A stretch of 64,000 nucleotides of DNA from Alloyangia pacifica (GTDB lineage: Bacteria; Pseudomonadota; Alphaproteobacteria; Rhodobacterales; Rhodobacteraceae), in the NCBI RefSeq assembly GCF_900116195.1, contig NZ_FOZW01000001.1, positions 682,001-746,000 on the forward strand, in the 5' to 3' direction. Below the pieces are notes generated by a model. That model saw nothing but the letters and a program-made list of their open reading frames with translations. It searched no databases and was not told the DNA's origin. Shown here piece after piece: positions 8,371-16,692 of the stretch (position 1 is the first letter of the stretch; every line of letters starts with the position of its first letter). The translations under genes and the position numbers were made by a program.

Positions 8371-9138
8371 TCAGCGCGCCGCCATGCGGATCGCGCCGTC
8401 GAGGCGGATCACCTCGCCGTTCAGCATCGGGTTCTCGACGATGTGCTGCACCAGCGCGGCGTATTCCGCCGGATTGCCGAGCCGCGCCGGGAAGGGCACC
8501 TGCTGACCGAGACTGTCCTGCACCTCCTGCGGCAGCCCCTGCATCATCGGCGTCAGGAATAGCCCCGGCGCTATGGCGCAGACACGGATCCCCAGCGAGG
8601 CCAGATCCCGCGCCATGGGCAGGGTCATGCCCACCACGCCGCCCTTCGAGGCCGCATAGGCCACCTGCCCCACCTGCCCCTCGTAAGCCGCCACAGACGC
8701 GGTGTTGACGATCACCCCGCGGTTGCCGTCGGCGTCCAGCGGCGCGTTCTTCGCCATCAGCGCCGCCGCCTGCGAGGCGACGTTGAAGGTGCCCGTGAGG
8801 TTGATCGCGATGGTCTTCGCAAAGACCGCCGCATCGTGCGGCTCTCCGCGCGAGACGGTCTTGGCCCCGGGCGCAATGCCCGCGCAGCTCACCGCCACGT
8901 GCAGCGCGCCCTCGGCCTCAGCGACTTTAGCCAGTGCCGCAGCGACGCTCTCCGGGTCGGTCACGTCGGTCTCGATGAACCGCCCGCCGATCTCCTGCGC
9001 CGTGCCCGGGCCGCGTTCGGCGTCCTTGTCGAGCAACGTGACCCTTGCTCCGAGCCCCGCCAGCCGTGTCGCGGTCGCCGCGCCAAGTCCCGAGGCGCCG
9101 CCGGACACCACGGCCACGGTTCTGTCGTCGATCTGCAT
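8371..9138 (-). CDS. Short-chain dehydrogenase, 3-hydroxyacyl-CoA dehydrogenase type (HSD10-like)
   Basis: 255 residues from ATG 9138 (GGAGGATTTC upstream; a GTG at 9150 would include the ribosome site and is less likely). The N-terminal Rossmann motif is SGGASGLGAA, with the acidic D in LLDKDAER favouring NAD. The catalytic NTASVAAYEGQVGQVAYAASK contains Ser, Tyr and Lys in the right order, and the C-terminus ends in LDGAIRM. The overall pattern resembles type-2 3-hydroxyacyl-CoA dehydrogenase, which oxidises 3-hydroxyacyl-CoA in branched-chain amino acid or fatty acid breakdown. Exact substrate uncertain. Confidence 0.85.
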   Translation of the reverse strand: MQIDDRTVAVVSGGASGLGAATATRLAGLGARVTLLDKDAERGPGTAQEIGGRFIETDVTDPESVAAALAKVAEAEGALHVAVSCAGIAPGAKTVSRGEPHDAAVFAKTIAINLTGTFNVASQAAALMAKNAPLDADGNRGVIVNTASVAAYEGQVGQVAYAASKGGVVGMTLPMARDLASLGIRVCAIAPGLFLTPMMQGLPQEVQDSLGQQVPFPARLGNPAEYAALVQHIVENPMLNGEVIRLDGAIRMAAR

Positions 9139-9219
9139 GAAATCCTCCACTTTCTCCTCGGGCGCGAGATGACCGCAGCCGGGGCGCCGCGTCCAGCGCG
9201 GCAGCGAAGGGACGTTGCG

Positions 9220-9972
9220 TCAGAGGGTCGGTTCACGCTCTGCCGCGTCGAGCACCGGGGTGGCCAGCGCGCCATAGAGGATCATCACCACCGCCCGGCT
9301 CGGCGCCTCGCGGAGCGCCTCGGCCAGTTCGGCCACGGTCGAGGAAACCATGCGTTGCCCCTCCTTGCTGACATTCTCGGCCATCAGGGCCGGCGTCTCG
9401 GGTGGCATACCGGCGGCGATCAGCCGCTCGGCCAGCTTCGAAAAGGTCCGCCGCCCCATGTAGAGGCAGGTCACCGCCTCGGGGTCCGCCAACGCGGCCA
9501 TGTTCATCTCTTCGGGCAGCGCCCCCGTCACGTCGTGGCCGGTGACGAACTGCAGCCGCCGCGCGGTCAAGCGGCGGGTCAACGGCATGGCAGCAGCAGC
9601 AGCAGCAGCAGAGGCCGAGGTCACCCCCGGCACCACCTCGAAGGGCACGCCCGCCTCGGTCACCGCCGCGATCTCTTCCTCCAGCCGGCCGAAGATCCCC
9701 GCATCGCCGGACTTCAGCCGCACCACGTGCTGCCCGGCCAGCGCATGCTGCACCAGCAGAGCGCTGACAAACTCCTGCTTCGGTGAGGGACACCCCGCGC
9801 GCTTGCCCACGGCGACCATCTCGGTGCCTTCCCCGCAAAGCTCGAGGATCGGACCGGAGGCGAGATCGTCGTAGAGCACCGCATCAGCCCTCTGCAGGCA
9901 TTTCAGCGCCCGCACGGTCAACAGATCGGGGTCGCCGGGACCGGAGGAGACAAAACTGACAAAACCGGACAT
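9220..9972 (-). CDS. cobA: Uroporphyrinogen-III C-methyltransferase
   Basis: 250 residues from ATG 9972, with GGAGG directly upstream. Motifs of the SAM-dependent SUMT family are all present: GPGDPDLLTVRAL, ADAVLYDDL, GDAGIFGRLEEEI, VVPGVTSA, VTGH, LYMGRRTFSKLAERL and the C-terminal APALMAENVSKEGQR-type segment. It methylates uroporphyrinogen III twice to precorrin-2, feeding cobalamin or sirohaem. A CAG-type triplet repeat (9591-9611 on the plus strand) encodes a run of seven alanines after VTSAS, in the place where homologues carry mixed small residues, so total length is not changed. No other cobalamin gene is nearby. Confidence 0.9.
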   Translation of the reverse strand: MSGFVSFVSSGPGDPDLLTVRALKCLQRADAVLYDDLASGPILELCGEGTEMVAVGKRAGCPSPKQEFVSALLVQHALAGQHVVRLKSGDAGIFGRLEEEIAAVTEAGVPFEVVPGVTSASAAAAAAAMPLTRRLTARRLQFVTGHDVTGALPEEMNMAALADPEAVTCLYMGRRTFSKLAERLIAAGMPPETPALMAENVSKEGQRMVSSTVAELAEALREAPSRAVVMILYGALATPVLDAAEREPTL

Positions 9973-10139
9973 GGGGCCTCCGCGATCAAGAAGGGTGCGC
10001 CCCGTGCTACGCCGCACGCCGGTTCAGCGCAAGCGCGGCCTGCCGCTATCTCACCGGAATCGCGGCAGACCTGCCGCCAAGGCAAACGCCCCGCACCTTG
10101 CGGCACGGGGCGTGGAACTCTCAACCAGAGGTCAGGAAA

Positions 10140-10739
10140 TCACAGGCGCGAGGCCACGTTTTCCCAGTTCACCAGGTTGTCGAGGAAGTTCGCCAGGTAG
10201 GCCGGGCGCTTGTTGCGGAAGTCGATGTAGTAGGAGTGCTCCCACACGTCGCAGCCGAGCAGCGCGGTCTGGCCGAAGCACAGCGGGTTCACGCCGTTCT
10301 CGGTCTTGGTGATCTTCAGGCCACCGTCGGTGTCCTTCACCAGCCAGGCCCAGCCCGAGCCGAACTGGCCGGCGCCTGCGGCGGCGAAGTCTTCCTTGAA
10401 CTTGTCGAAGGAGCCGAAGGACTCGGCGATCGCCTTCTCCAGCTCACCCGGCAGCGCGTTCTCGCCCGGGCCCATCATTTCCCAGAACTGGGTGTGGTTC
10501 CAGTGCTGCGAGGCGTTGTTGAAGATGCCGTTCTGGGCAACCGCGCCGGCCTGGTAGGTGCCCTTGACGATGTCTTCCAGCGACTTGCCGGCCCACTCGG
10601 TGCCCTCGACCAGCTTGTTCAGCATGGTGACATAGGCGTTGTGGTGCAGGTCGTGGTGATACTCCAGCGTTTCCTTGGACATGCCCTTGGATGCGAGTGC
10701 ATCGTGAGCATAGGGAAGATCGGGAAGTTCAAAGGACAT
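10140..10739 (-). CDS. sodB: Superoxide dismutase, iron type
   Basis: 199 residues starting MSFELPDLPYAHDAL. Metal ligands can be placed: H28 in EYHHDLHHNAY, the His in SQHWNHTQFW, and Asp and His in CDVWEHSYYIDF. The Gln in NNASQHWNH is at the position typical of iron enzymes. It converts superoxide to hydrogen peroxide and oxygen in the cytoplasm; no signal peptide is seen. The ATG at 10739 is chosen over an upstream in-frame start because it matches the family N-terminus and has a GGAAA-type site before it. Confidence 0.95.
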   Translation of the reverse strand: MSFELPDLPYAHDALASKGMSKETLEYHHDLHHNAYVTMLNKLVEGTEWAGKSLEDIVKGTYQAGAVAQNGIFNNASQHWNHTQFWEMMGPGENALPGELEKAIAESFGSFDKFKEDFAAAGAGQFGSGWAWLVKDTDGGLKITKTENGVNPLCFGQTALLGCDVWEHSYYIDFRNKRPAYLANFLDNLVNWENVASRL

Positions 10740-10828
10740 ATGCGTTTCCTTTCGCCTGTCGGTGAGTTTGCCAGTATTCCTAGACCTGCCACACGCGAGG
10801 TCAAGCGAAGTCTGGTGTACCATTGCAC

Positions 10829-11344
10829 TCAGGGCTGTGCGGAGTTGCCCTCAATCGGCTGCGCCTCGCAGCGGCCATCTGCCTGAAAGATCGTGTCTAA
10901 TCCGGCCGGGATCGCGGTGACGATCACCCTGCCGGTCTCCTTGTCGATCCCGGCGCGATAGAGCATCGGGCGGGCCTGCCGCGCGATCGTGCCCACCGGG
11001 TATTCCCAGGTAAAACTGATCCTCCGCGTGGTCTCCGACGCAACCTTGCCCGACACCGGCAGCCCGCCGTTCAGGTAGAGCGTGAGCGGATCCGAAATCA
11101 CCACCCGGCCGCTTTCCGGGTCATGTGCGATGAAGAGGATCGGCGGCACCCACCGCTGGCTGTAGGCCACGCGCAGCTGGCACAGGTATCCCACCGCCCG
11201 GTCCGAGAGCGTCTGCCCCGCGGTCGACTCGCCGACCACCAGCCGCAACGCCTCTGGCGCGGTGTCCGCGGCCATGGCAGCCCGCGGGACCATCGGCAGA
11301 GCGACGGCCAGCGTGAGAGCTACGGACAGTCCAAGACCTTTCAT
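10829..11344 (-). CDS. Secreted/periplasmic hypothetical protein
   Basis: 171 residues from ATG 11344 (AAAGGGTGG upstream). The first 27 residues form a signal peptide ending AAMA-AD, so the mature protein should be periplasmic. The rest has no recognised domain; it includes RVAYSQRWVPPILFIAHDPESGRVVISDPLTLYLNGG, which looks beta-rich, and two cysteines that could pair. It lies between soxG and sodB on the same strand but is separated from soxG by about 75 bases. Function unknown. Confidence 0.65.
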   Translation of the reverse strand: MKGLGLSVALTLAVALPMVPRAAMAADTAPEALRLVVGESTAGQTLSDRAVGYLCQLRVAYSQRWVPPILFIAHDPESGRVVISDPLTLYLNGGLPVSGKVASETTRRISFTWEYPVGTIARQARPMLYRAGIDKETGRVIVTAIPAGLDTIFQADGRCEAQPIEGNSAQP

Positions 11345-11418
11345 CGAACCACCCTTTCCGTAGCATTTACCGATATCGACGCTACGGGGGCCAGCGCCCG
11401 GGTGCAATGAGAAGCAGC

Positions 11419-12003
11419 TCAGAAATATCCGAAATCGGGCGCATTTCTGGCCGCGCCGCCGAGCAGCCGAAAGGCATAGTCGGCCACCGAACGGAAGCAG
11501 AAAACCTCCGCCTCCTCTTCCGAGACGAGCCGGATCGCCGCAGCAGCCTGGGCAATGCGCGTGCGCCGCAGGCTCCCCGGCCGGAAAGCGCCCGGCGACA
11601 CGTCCGCCGGGCTCAGCCGCGCCAGCGCTTCGCGCATATGCGGGCCCTGCAGCTGCAACCGCACCCGCATGTCCGACACGTCCTGCACCAGCGCATGCAG
11701 GCCCTGCCCGTCGAGCTCGGCCTGAAGCCTTGGCGCGGCCTCCCGCGCCTCGCCGTAGGGCAGCAGCATCAGCAGCTCGTCCGGCGACATCCACAGCAGG
11801 GCGCGCGCGCCCGTGCCGCTCACTGTCCAGGTGTCTGGCATCGGGCAACCAGCCAGCGCGGTCACCGGTCCGGCGAACGCGGGGTCGGACAACTCGCCCC
11901 GCAGCGAGATCATGCCCGTCGGCCCCAGCTCTCGCACCGTCAGCGCGCCCTCGGCCACGGCCCCCATCAGCGGGCTGACCGGTTCTTGAATGGTCTCAGA
12001 CAT
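11419..12003 (-). CDS. soxG: Sarcosine oxidase, gamma subunit
   Basis: 194 residues, last gene of the sox group. It overlaps the alpha-subunit stop by 8 bases. Family features include SLRGELSDPAF near residue 35, LLWMSPDELLMLLP, a QDVSDMRVRLQLQGP segment and RIAQAAAAIRL, matching the GcvT-like fold of SoxG. It is part of the alpha-beta-gamma-delta complex that oxidises sarcosine to glycine and formaldehyde or methylene-tetrahydrofolate. Its length is normal. Confidence 0.88.
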   Translation of the reverse strand: MSETIQEPVSPLMGAVAEGALTVRELGPTGMISLRGELSDPAFAGPVTALAGCPMPDTWTVSGTGARALLWMSPDELLMLLPYGEAREAAPRLQAELDGQGLHALVQDVSDMRVRLQLQGPHMREALARLSPADVSPGAFRPGSLRRTRIAQAAAAIRLVSEEEAEVFCFRSVADYAFRLLGGAARNAPDFGYF

Positions 12004-15000
12004 CGTTCCTGGCCCCCTCGGGATCGTAGAACACCGGGCTCACGATCTTCGCCGTGAGCGTGGTTTTCGCCTCGTCGGCGGGATCGTAATCGTCGGTGGT
12101 GAAGGTCAGCTCCTCGCCCATGCGCTGCGGGCCGTCGAGCACCAGCGCCATGGCGATGCCGCGCCCCAGCGTCGGCGAGAAATAGGAGGAGGTGACCCGC
12201 CCCTGCGTGTTGCGCTGGCCGTTGGCGTTCTTGCCCGGCGCAACGGCGAGCGCGCCGGTGGGAAGCACGCCACCGTCGGACGTCTCCAGCCCTACCAGCT
12301 TCCAGCGCCTGGGATCGGCCATGTGCAGCCGTTCCTGCGCGCGCTTGCCGAGGAAGTCTTCCTTCTTCTTCGAGATCGCCCAGCCGAGATTGAGGTCCTG
12401 CGGGATCACCGTGCCGTCGGTCTCGTCGCCGATCATGATGAAGCCCTTCTCGGCGCGCATCACGTGCAGCGCCTCGGTGCCATAGGGCGTGACGTCCCAC
12501 TCGGCCCCGAGTTCCAGCAGCTTGCCCCAGAACGCCCGGCCCATATGCGCCGGAACCGCCACCTCGTAACTCAGCTCGCCCGAGAAGGAGATGCGGTGGA
12601 CCCTCGCCGGGAAGCCGCCAAGCGTGCCCTCGGCAAAGGTCATGAAGGGCAGCGCCTCCTTCGAGACGTCCATGCCGCCGAGCTTTTCCAGCAGCTTGCG
12701 GGCCTCAGGGCCGACCACCGCCACCTGTGCGTATTGCTCGGTTACGTTGGCGGTGTAGACTCGCCAGTCAAACCATTCACATTGAAGCCAATCTTCCATG
12801 TGGGCATGGATGTGATCGGCGCCCCCGGTGGTGGTGTGGCAAAGCCAGGTATCCGCGGCCAGCCGGACCACCACGCCATCGTCGATCAGGAACCCGTTCT
12901 CGCTGCACATCAGCCCGTAGCGGCATTTCCCGATCGGCAGCGTGCTCATCATGTTGGTGTAGAGCATGTCGAGGAACTTGCCCGCATCGGGCCCCTTCAC
13001 CACGATCTTGCCCAGCGTCGAGGCGTCGAGCAGCCCGAGGCTCTGGCGGGTGGCGAGGATCTCTCGGTTCACCGCCATCTCGGTGGTCTCGCCGGGACGG
13101 CGGTAGCAATAAGGCCTGCGCCAATGCCCCACCGGCTCCCACTGCGCGCCATTGGCGTCGTGCCAGGCGTCCATCGGCGTGCGGCGCAGCGGCTGGAACA
13201 GCTCTCCCCGCGCCTCGCCGGTAATCGCGCCGAAGGAGACCGGCGTGTAAGGCGGACGGAAGGTGGTGGTGCCGACCTGCGGAATGGCCTCATCCAGCGC
13301 ATCAGATAGAACGGCAAGACCGTTGATATTGCTCAGCTTACCCTGATCTGTCGCCATGCCGAGCGTGGTGTAGCGCTTGGCATGTTCGACGCTCTCGTAG
13401 CCCTCGCGGGCGGCAAGTTGCAGGTCCGAGACCTTGACGTCGTTCTGGTAGTCGAGGAAGGCCTTCATGCGCAGATCCGGTGTCGCCTTGGTGGGCACGA
13501 TCCACAGCGGCATGAGCGCGGCCTCCGCGGCCTCCTCACCGAGAGGCGCCACAATCCGGACAACTTCACGCCCAACTTTAAGAGCCGCATTTTCTCCTGA
13601 CTTTACGGCATCTTCCAGAACATTCCTCAACGTCATATCACCGTTCGCCGCGCCTGCCGGAATAACCATTGGCTGCCCGTCGAAGCCAGTTGGTGCGCGT
13701 TCGGGATCGGGGCGGAAGAAAGCCGCGCCATCGTCCCAGCGCAGCTTGCCGCCGCAGTGCGACCATAGGTGCACCACCGGCGACCAGCCCCCAGACATGG
13801 CCACCGTGTCGCAGGGAATGTCCTCGAGCACGTTACCCTCGCCATCCGCAAGACAGCTGTGCACCGTGGCGACGCGTTTTCCGCCGCTGACCTTGGCAAT
13901 GGCGCGGCCCGGGTCGACCCGGATCCCCTTTTCACGCACCATTTCCATGAGCTTGCCGCCCCCCATGGGGCGCGCATCGAGAACGCGCACCACCTCGACT
14001 CCCGCCTCGTGCAGCACCAGCGCCGTGCGATAGGCATCGTCATTGTTGGTGACCAGCACAGCGCGCTGGCCCGGTGTCACGCCATAGTTGACCACGTAAT
14101 CGCGCATGGCCGAGGCCAGCATCACCCCGGGCACATCGTTGCCGGCAAAGCTCAGCGGACGCTCGATGGCGCCGGTGGCGGTGATGATCTGCTTCGCGCG
14201 GATGCGCCAGAGCCGGTGGCGCGGGCCGATGCTGCCCGGCGCGTGGTCGGTCAGCCGCTCGTAGCCCAGCACGTAGCCGTGGTCCTGCACCGCCGCGCCC
14301 ATGCAGCGCGCGACGCGGCGCAGGTTGGGCAGCGCGTCGAGTTCGGACAGGGTTTGCGCGACCCAGGCCTCCGGTGCCAGACCGTCGATCGTGCCCCCGT
14401 CCACGGGCGCACGGCCACCCCAGTGGGCCGTCTGCTCGATCAGCAGCACCTGGGCGCCACTTGCCGCCGCGACCTTGGCGGCCATCAGCCCGGCAACTCC
14501 GCCGCCGACCACCAGAACGTCCACATGCGCGTGGAAATGCTCATAGGTGTCGGAATCCCGGCTTTCCGGATGCGGCGCCTTGCCGAGGCCCGCGGCGCGG
14601 CGGATGAACGGCTCGTAGAGATGCTTCCAGAAGGCGCGCGGCCAGAGGAAGGTCTTGTAGTAGAAGCCCGCCGGCAGGAAGCGCGAGAGCGCCGCATTCA
14701 CCGCGCCGAGGTCCCGATCGAGGCTCGGCCAGCGGTTCTGGCTCTCGGCGGTGAGCCCGTCGAAAAGCTCGGTGGTGGTGGCGCGCTGGTTCGGCTCGAA
14801 GCGCGGGCCGGTACCAAGCCCGACCAGCGCGTTCGGCTCCTCAGCCCCCGAGGCGACGACGCCGCGCGGGCGGTGGTACTTGAAGCTCCGCCCCACCAGC
14901 AGCCGGTCGTTGGCGAGCAGCGCCGAAGCGAGCGTGTCGCCAGGATGGGCGCTCATCGAGACGCCATCGAAGGTGAAGCGGATCTTGTTGGAGCGGTCGA

Positions 15001-15034
15001 GAAAACGGCCGCCGCTGGCCAGTCGCGTGCTCAT
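11996..15034 (-). CDS. soxA: Sarcosine oxidase, alpha subunit
   Basis: 1,012 residues from ATG 15034. The N-terminal 2Fe-2S-fold-like segment ([26 protein letters not shown] and SFKYHRPRG) is followed by a nucleotide-binding motif [19 protein letters not shown] at about residue 170. The C-terminal 400 residues resemble aminomethyltransferase (GcvT), with [20 protein letters not shown] and [27 protein letters not shown]-type segments. In the heterotetramer this subunit binds NAD and tetrahydrofolate and transfers the methylene group. It overlaps soxG. An 79-base gap upstream, holding a dispersed repeat, separates it from soxD. Confidence 0.93.
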   Translation of the reverse strand: [1012 protein letters not shown]

Positions 15035-15089
15035 CTGCTGGACCTCGTGTTCGGGCGCCCGGCGGTGCCGGTGGCAGAGACTTGCGCGG

Positions 15090-15111
15090 GCGTATTTGCA
15101 AAGAGAAGAAG
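15090..15111 (-). repeat. 22-bp dispersed repeat, copy 1 (soxD-soxA gap)
   Basis: Matches 19466-19487 at 21 of 22 positions in the opposite orientation. Both copies lie in short intergenic gaps, which suggests a REP-like dispersed element of this lineage. Confidence 0.5.
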
Positions 15112-15113
15112 GC

Positions 15114-15437
15114 TCATGCGGGCACCTCCCAGCCCGGATGGCGGGCACGGATGCGGGCGAGCACATCCTCGGGCGGTTCGGGCAGGCGCGCGCTGTAGGT
15201 GCCGTAGACCTCCATGGTCACGCTGTCGCGCGCCGCGAGGAACCACTTGCCGCAGCCATAGGCATGGCGCCAGCGCTCCAGCACCGGGCCCTTCGCGGCG
15301 TGCCGGTTGAACAGGTAGTTCTCGAACTCGGCGTCGCCGCTGCCCGGACCGAAGCGTTTCAGATGGGCCTCGCCACCCGGGGCAAGCTCGATCTCTGCGG
15401 CGTCGATGCCGCAGCAGGGACAGGTGAGGATCAGCAT
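15114..15437 (-). CDS. soxD: Sarcosine oxidase, delta subunit
   Basis: 107 residues from ATG 15437 (GAGAGGTCCC upstream). The zinc-binding cysteines are visible in TCPCCGIDAAEIEL near the N-terminus and YGCGKWFLAARDSVTMEV in the middle, as in the family. It is a small structural subunit of the heterotetrameric sarcosine oxidase. Normally soxB is directly upstream, but here two unrelated genes intervene. Confidence 0.92.
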   Translation of the reverse strand: MLILTCPCCGIDAAEIELAPGGEAHLKRFGPGSGDAEFENYLFNRHAAKGPVLERWRHAYGCGKWFLAARDSVTMEVYGTYSARLPEPPEDVLARIRARHPGWEVPA

Positions 15438-15554
15438 GGGACCTCTCCGTTTCGAATGGGGGAAATTGAGTGCATGGCAATGCGGCACGCAAAAGGCCCG
15501 GCCGCCAGAGCGGGGCCGGGCCTTGCAAGAGGCTGGAGTGCGCCGGGGCGCGGA

Positions 15555-15959
15555 TCAGTTGCCGCCGGTCGTCTCGCCAGTGGTCTCGCCGGTTGCTGCG
15601 CCATCAGCCGGGGCTGCCTCGGGAGCGGCTTCCGGAGCGGTCTCGGCAGGAGCGGCCTGCTCTGCCGGTGCGGTGTCGGCGGGGGCGGTCGCTTCAGGGG
15701 CGGTCGCGGCAGGGGCGCTTCCGTCCTGGATCGTGACGTTGACGTCATCGGCCGCCGGAGCGGTCTCGGTGTCGCCGCCGCCAAAGACGGCCCAGGCCAG
15801 CACGGCAAGCACGACAACGACGATGCCGAGGATGAAGGCCATGCCGGCACCGGCACCGCTCTTCGTGGTGGTCGTGGTTGTCGTCGTGTGGGCGCGCACG
15901 GGTTGGGGGTCGCGAAGCGGCTCGCGCGGCGGTCGGGTGTCGGTGGTGTAATCGGACAT
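15555..15959 (-). CDS. Single-pass membrane protein with low-complexity acidic/Ala-Pro-Thr tail
   Basis: 134 residues from ATG 15959. The cytoplasmic N-terminus of about 37 residues includes a run of eight threonines. One strongly hydrophobic segment (AGMAFILGIVVVVLAVLAWAVFGGG, about residues 37-60) follows, then an acidic tail made almost only of Ala, Pro, Glu, Thr and Asp, ending in a GETTGETTGGN repeat. Such small anchored proteins with disordered tails occur in alphaproteobacteria, but no function is known. It is unrelated to sarcosine oxidation although it sits between soxD and soxB. Confidence 0.6.
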   Translation of the reverse strand: MSDYTTDTRPPREPLRDPQPVRAHTTTTTTTTKSGAGAGMAFILGIVVVVLAVLAWAVFGGGDTETAPAADDVNVTIQDGSAPAATAPEATAPADTAPAEQAAPAETAPEAAPEAAPADGAATGETTGETTGGN

Positions 15960-16249
15960 GAGTCTCCTCCAGTACATTTCGGAACTGGGAAGAGAACGCG
16001 TCCTGCCGTCCCGGCGTTCCGCGACGGCGTTACAATGCTCCATTTTCCGCCCATGGATAGGGCAGGATCCCGCGCAAGGCGCCTCATTTCGCGGCATGGG
16101 TGACGATTACACGGGAAATTCACCCCTCGCCGGACGCAGGTCAATGGATGCCCCCGTTCCGGACCTATCTTTGCCGAACCGCCGAGAAACCCCGGCCCAA
16201 ACCCCGGTCCCACGACTCCCGACAGGACCCGGCATAAAAAGGAGGCCCC

Positions 16250-16666
16250 ATGAGCAGACTTCTGACCCTGACCCTGACCAGCCATCGCGGACGACGCTAC
16301 CCGGTGGAGCTGTTCACCTCCGACACCGAGCTTGCGGAGGAAGGGGCCGTCTACATGCTGCTGCGCCTGCCCGAAGGGCGCGCCGTGCAGGCCCAGATCC
16401 TCTATGTCGGCGCGACCTGCGCGCTCGGTGCGCAGCTGGAGCGCGACAAGCTGCCCGGAGGCGCATGGGCCCGCGCCGAGGCGCTCGGCTTCGACACCAT
16501 CGGCGCCGTGGCCCTGTCGCGCCCCGAGGACCGGCAGGCGGTCGCGCAGGAGTTCATCCAGAGCTGGCGCCCGCCCTGCAACGACGGCCATGGCGCGCAC
16601 GCCGGGCTCATGGAGCTGGCCGGCCCGCTGCCGGTGACCCTGCCCCGCGGCACCACCCGACACTGA
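16250..16666 (+). CDS. Hypothetical protein, possibly GIY-YIG-fold related
   Basis: 138 residues, ATG preceded by AAAAGGAGG. It is read against the direction of the sox genes on both sides. The sequence GAVYMLLRLPEG...ILYVGAT...QLERDK, followed by AQEFIQSWRPPCNDG, has the order of elements seen in GIY-YIG domains (Y...YVGxT..L..R...E..I..xxPPxN). The first tyrosine-bearing strand is degenerate, so nuclease activity is doubtful. This is fold-pattern inference only. Confidence 0.5.
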   Translation: MSRLLTLTLTSHRGRRYPVELFTSDTELAEEGAVYMLLRLPEGRAVQAQILYVGATCALGAQLERDKLPGGAWARAEALGFDTIGAVALSRPEDRQAVAQEFIQSWRPPCNDGHGAHAGLMELAGPLPVTLPRGTTRH

Positions 16667-16692
16667 GTGGCCGGATCGGGGGGGCCGCGCGG

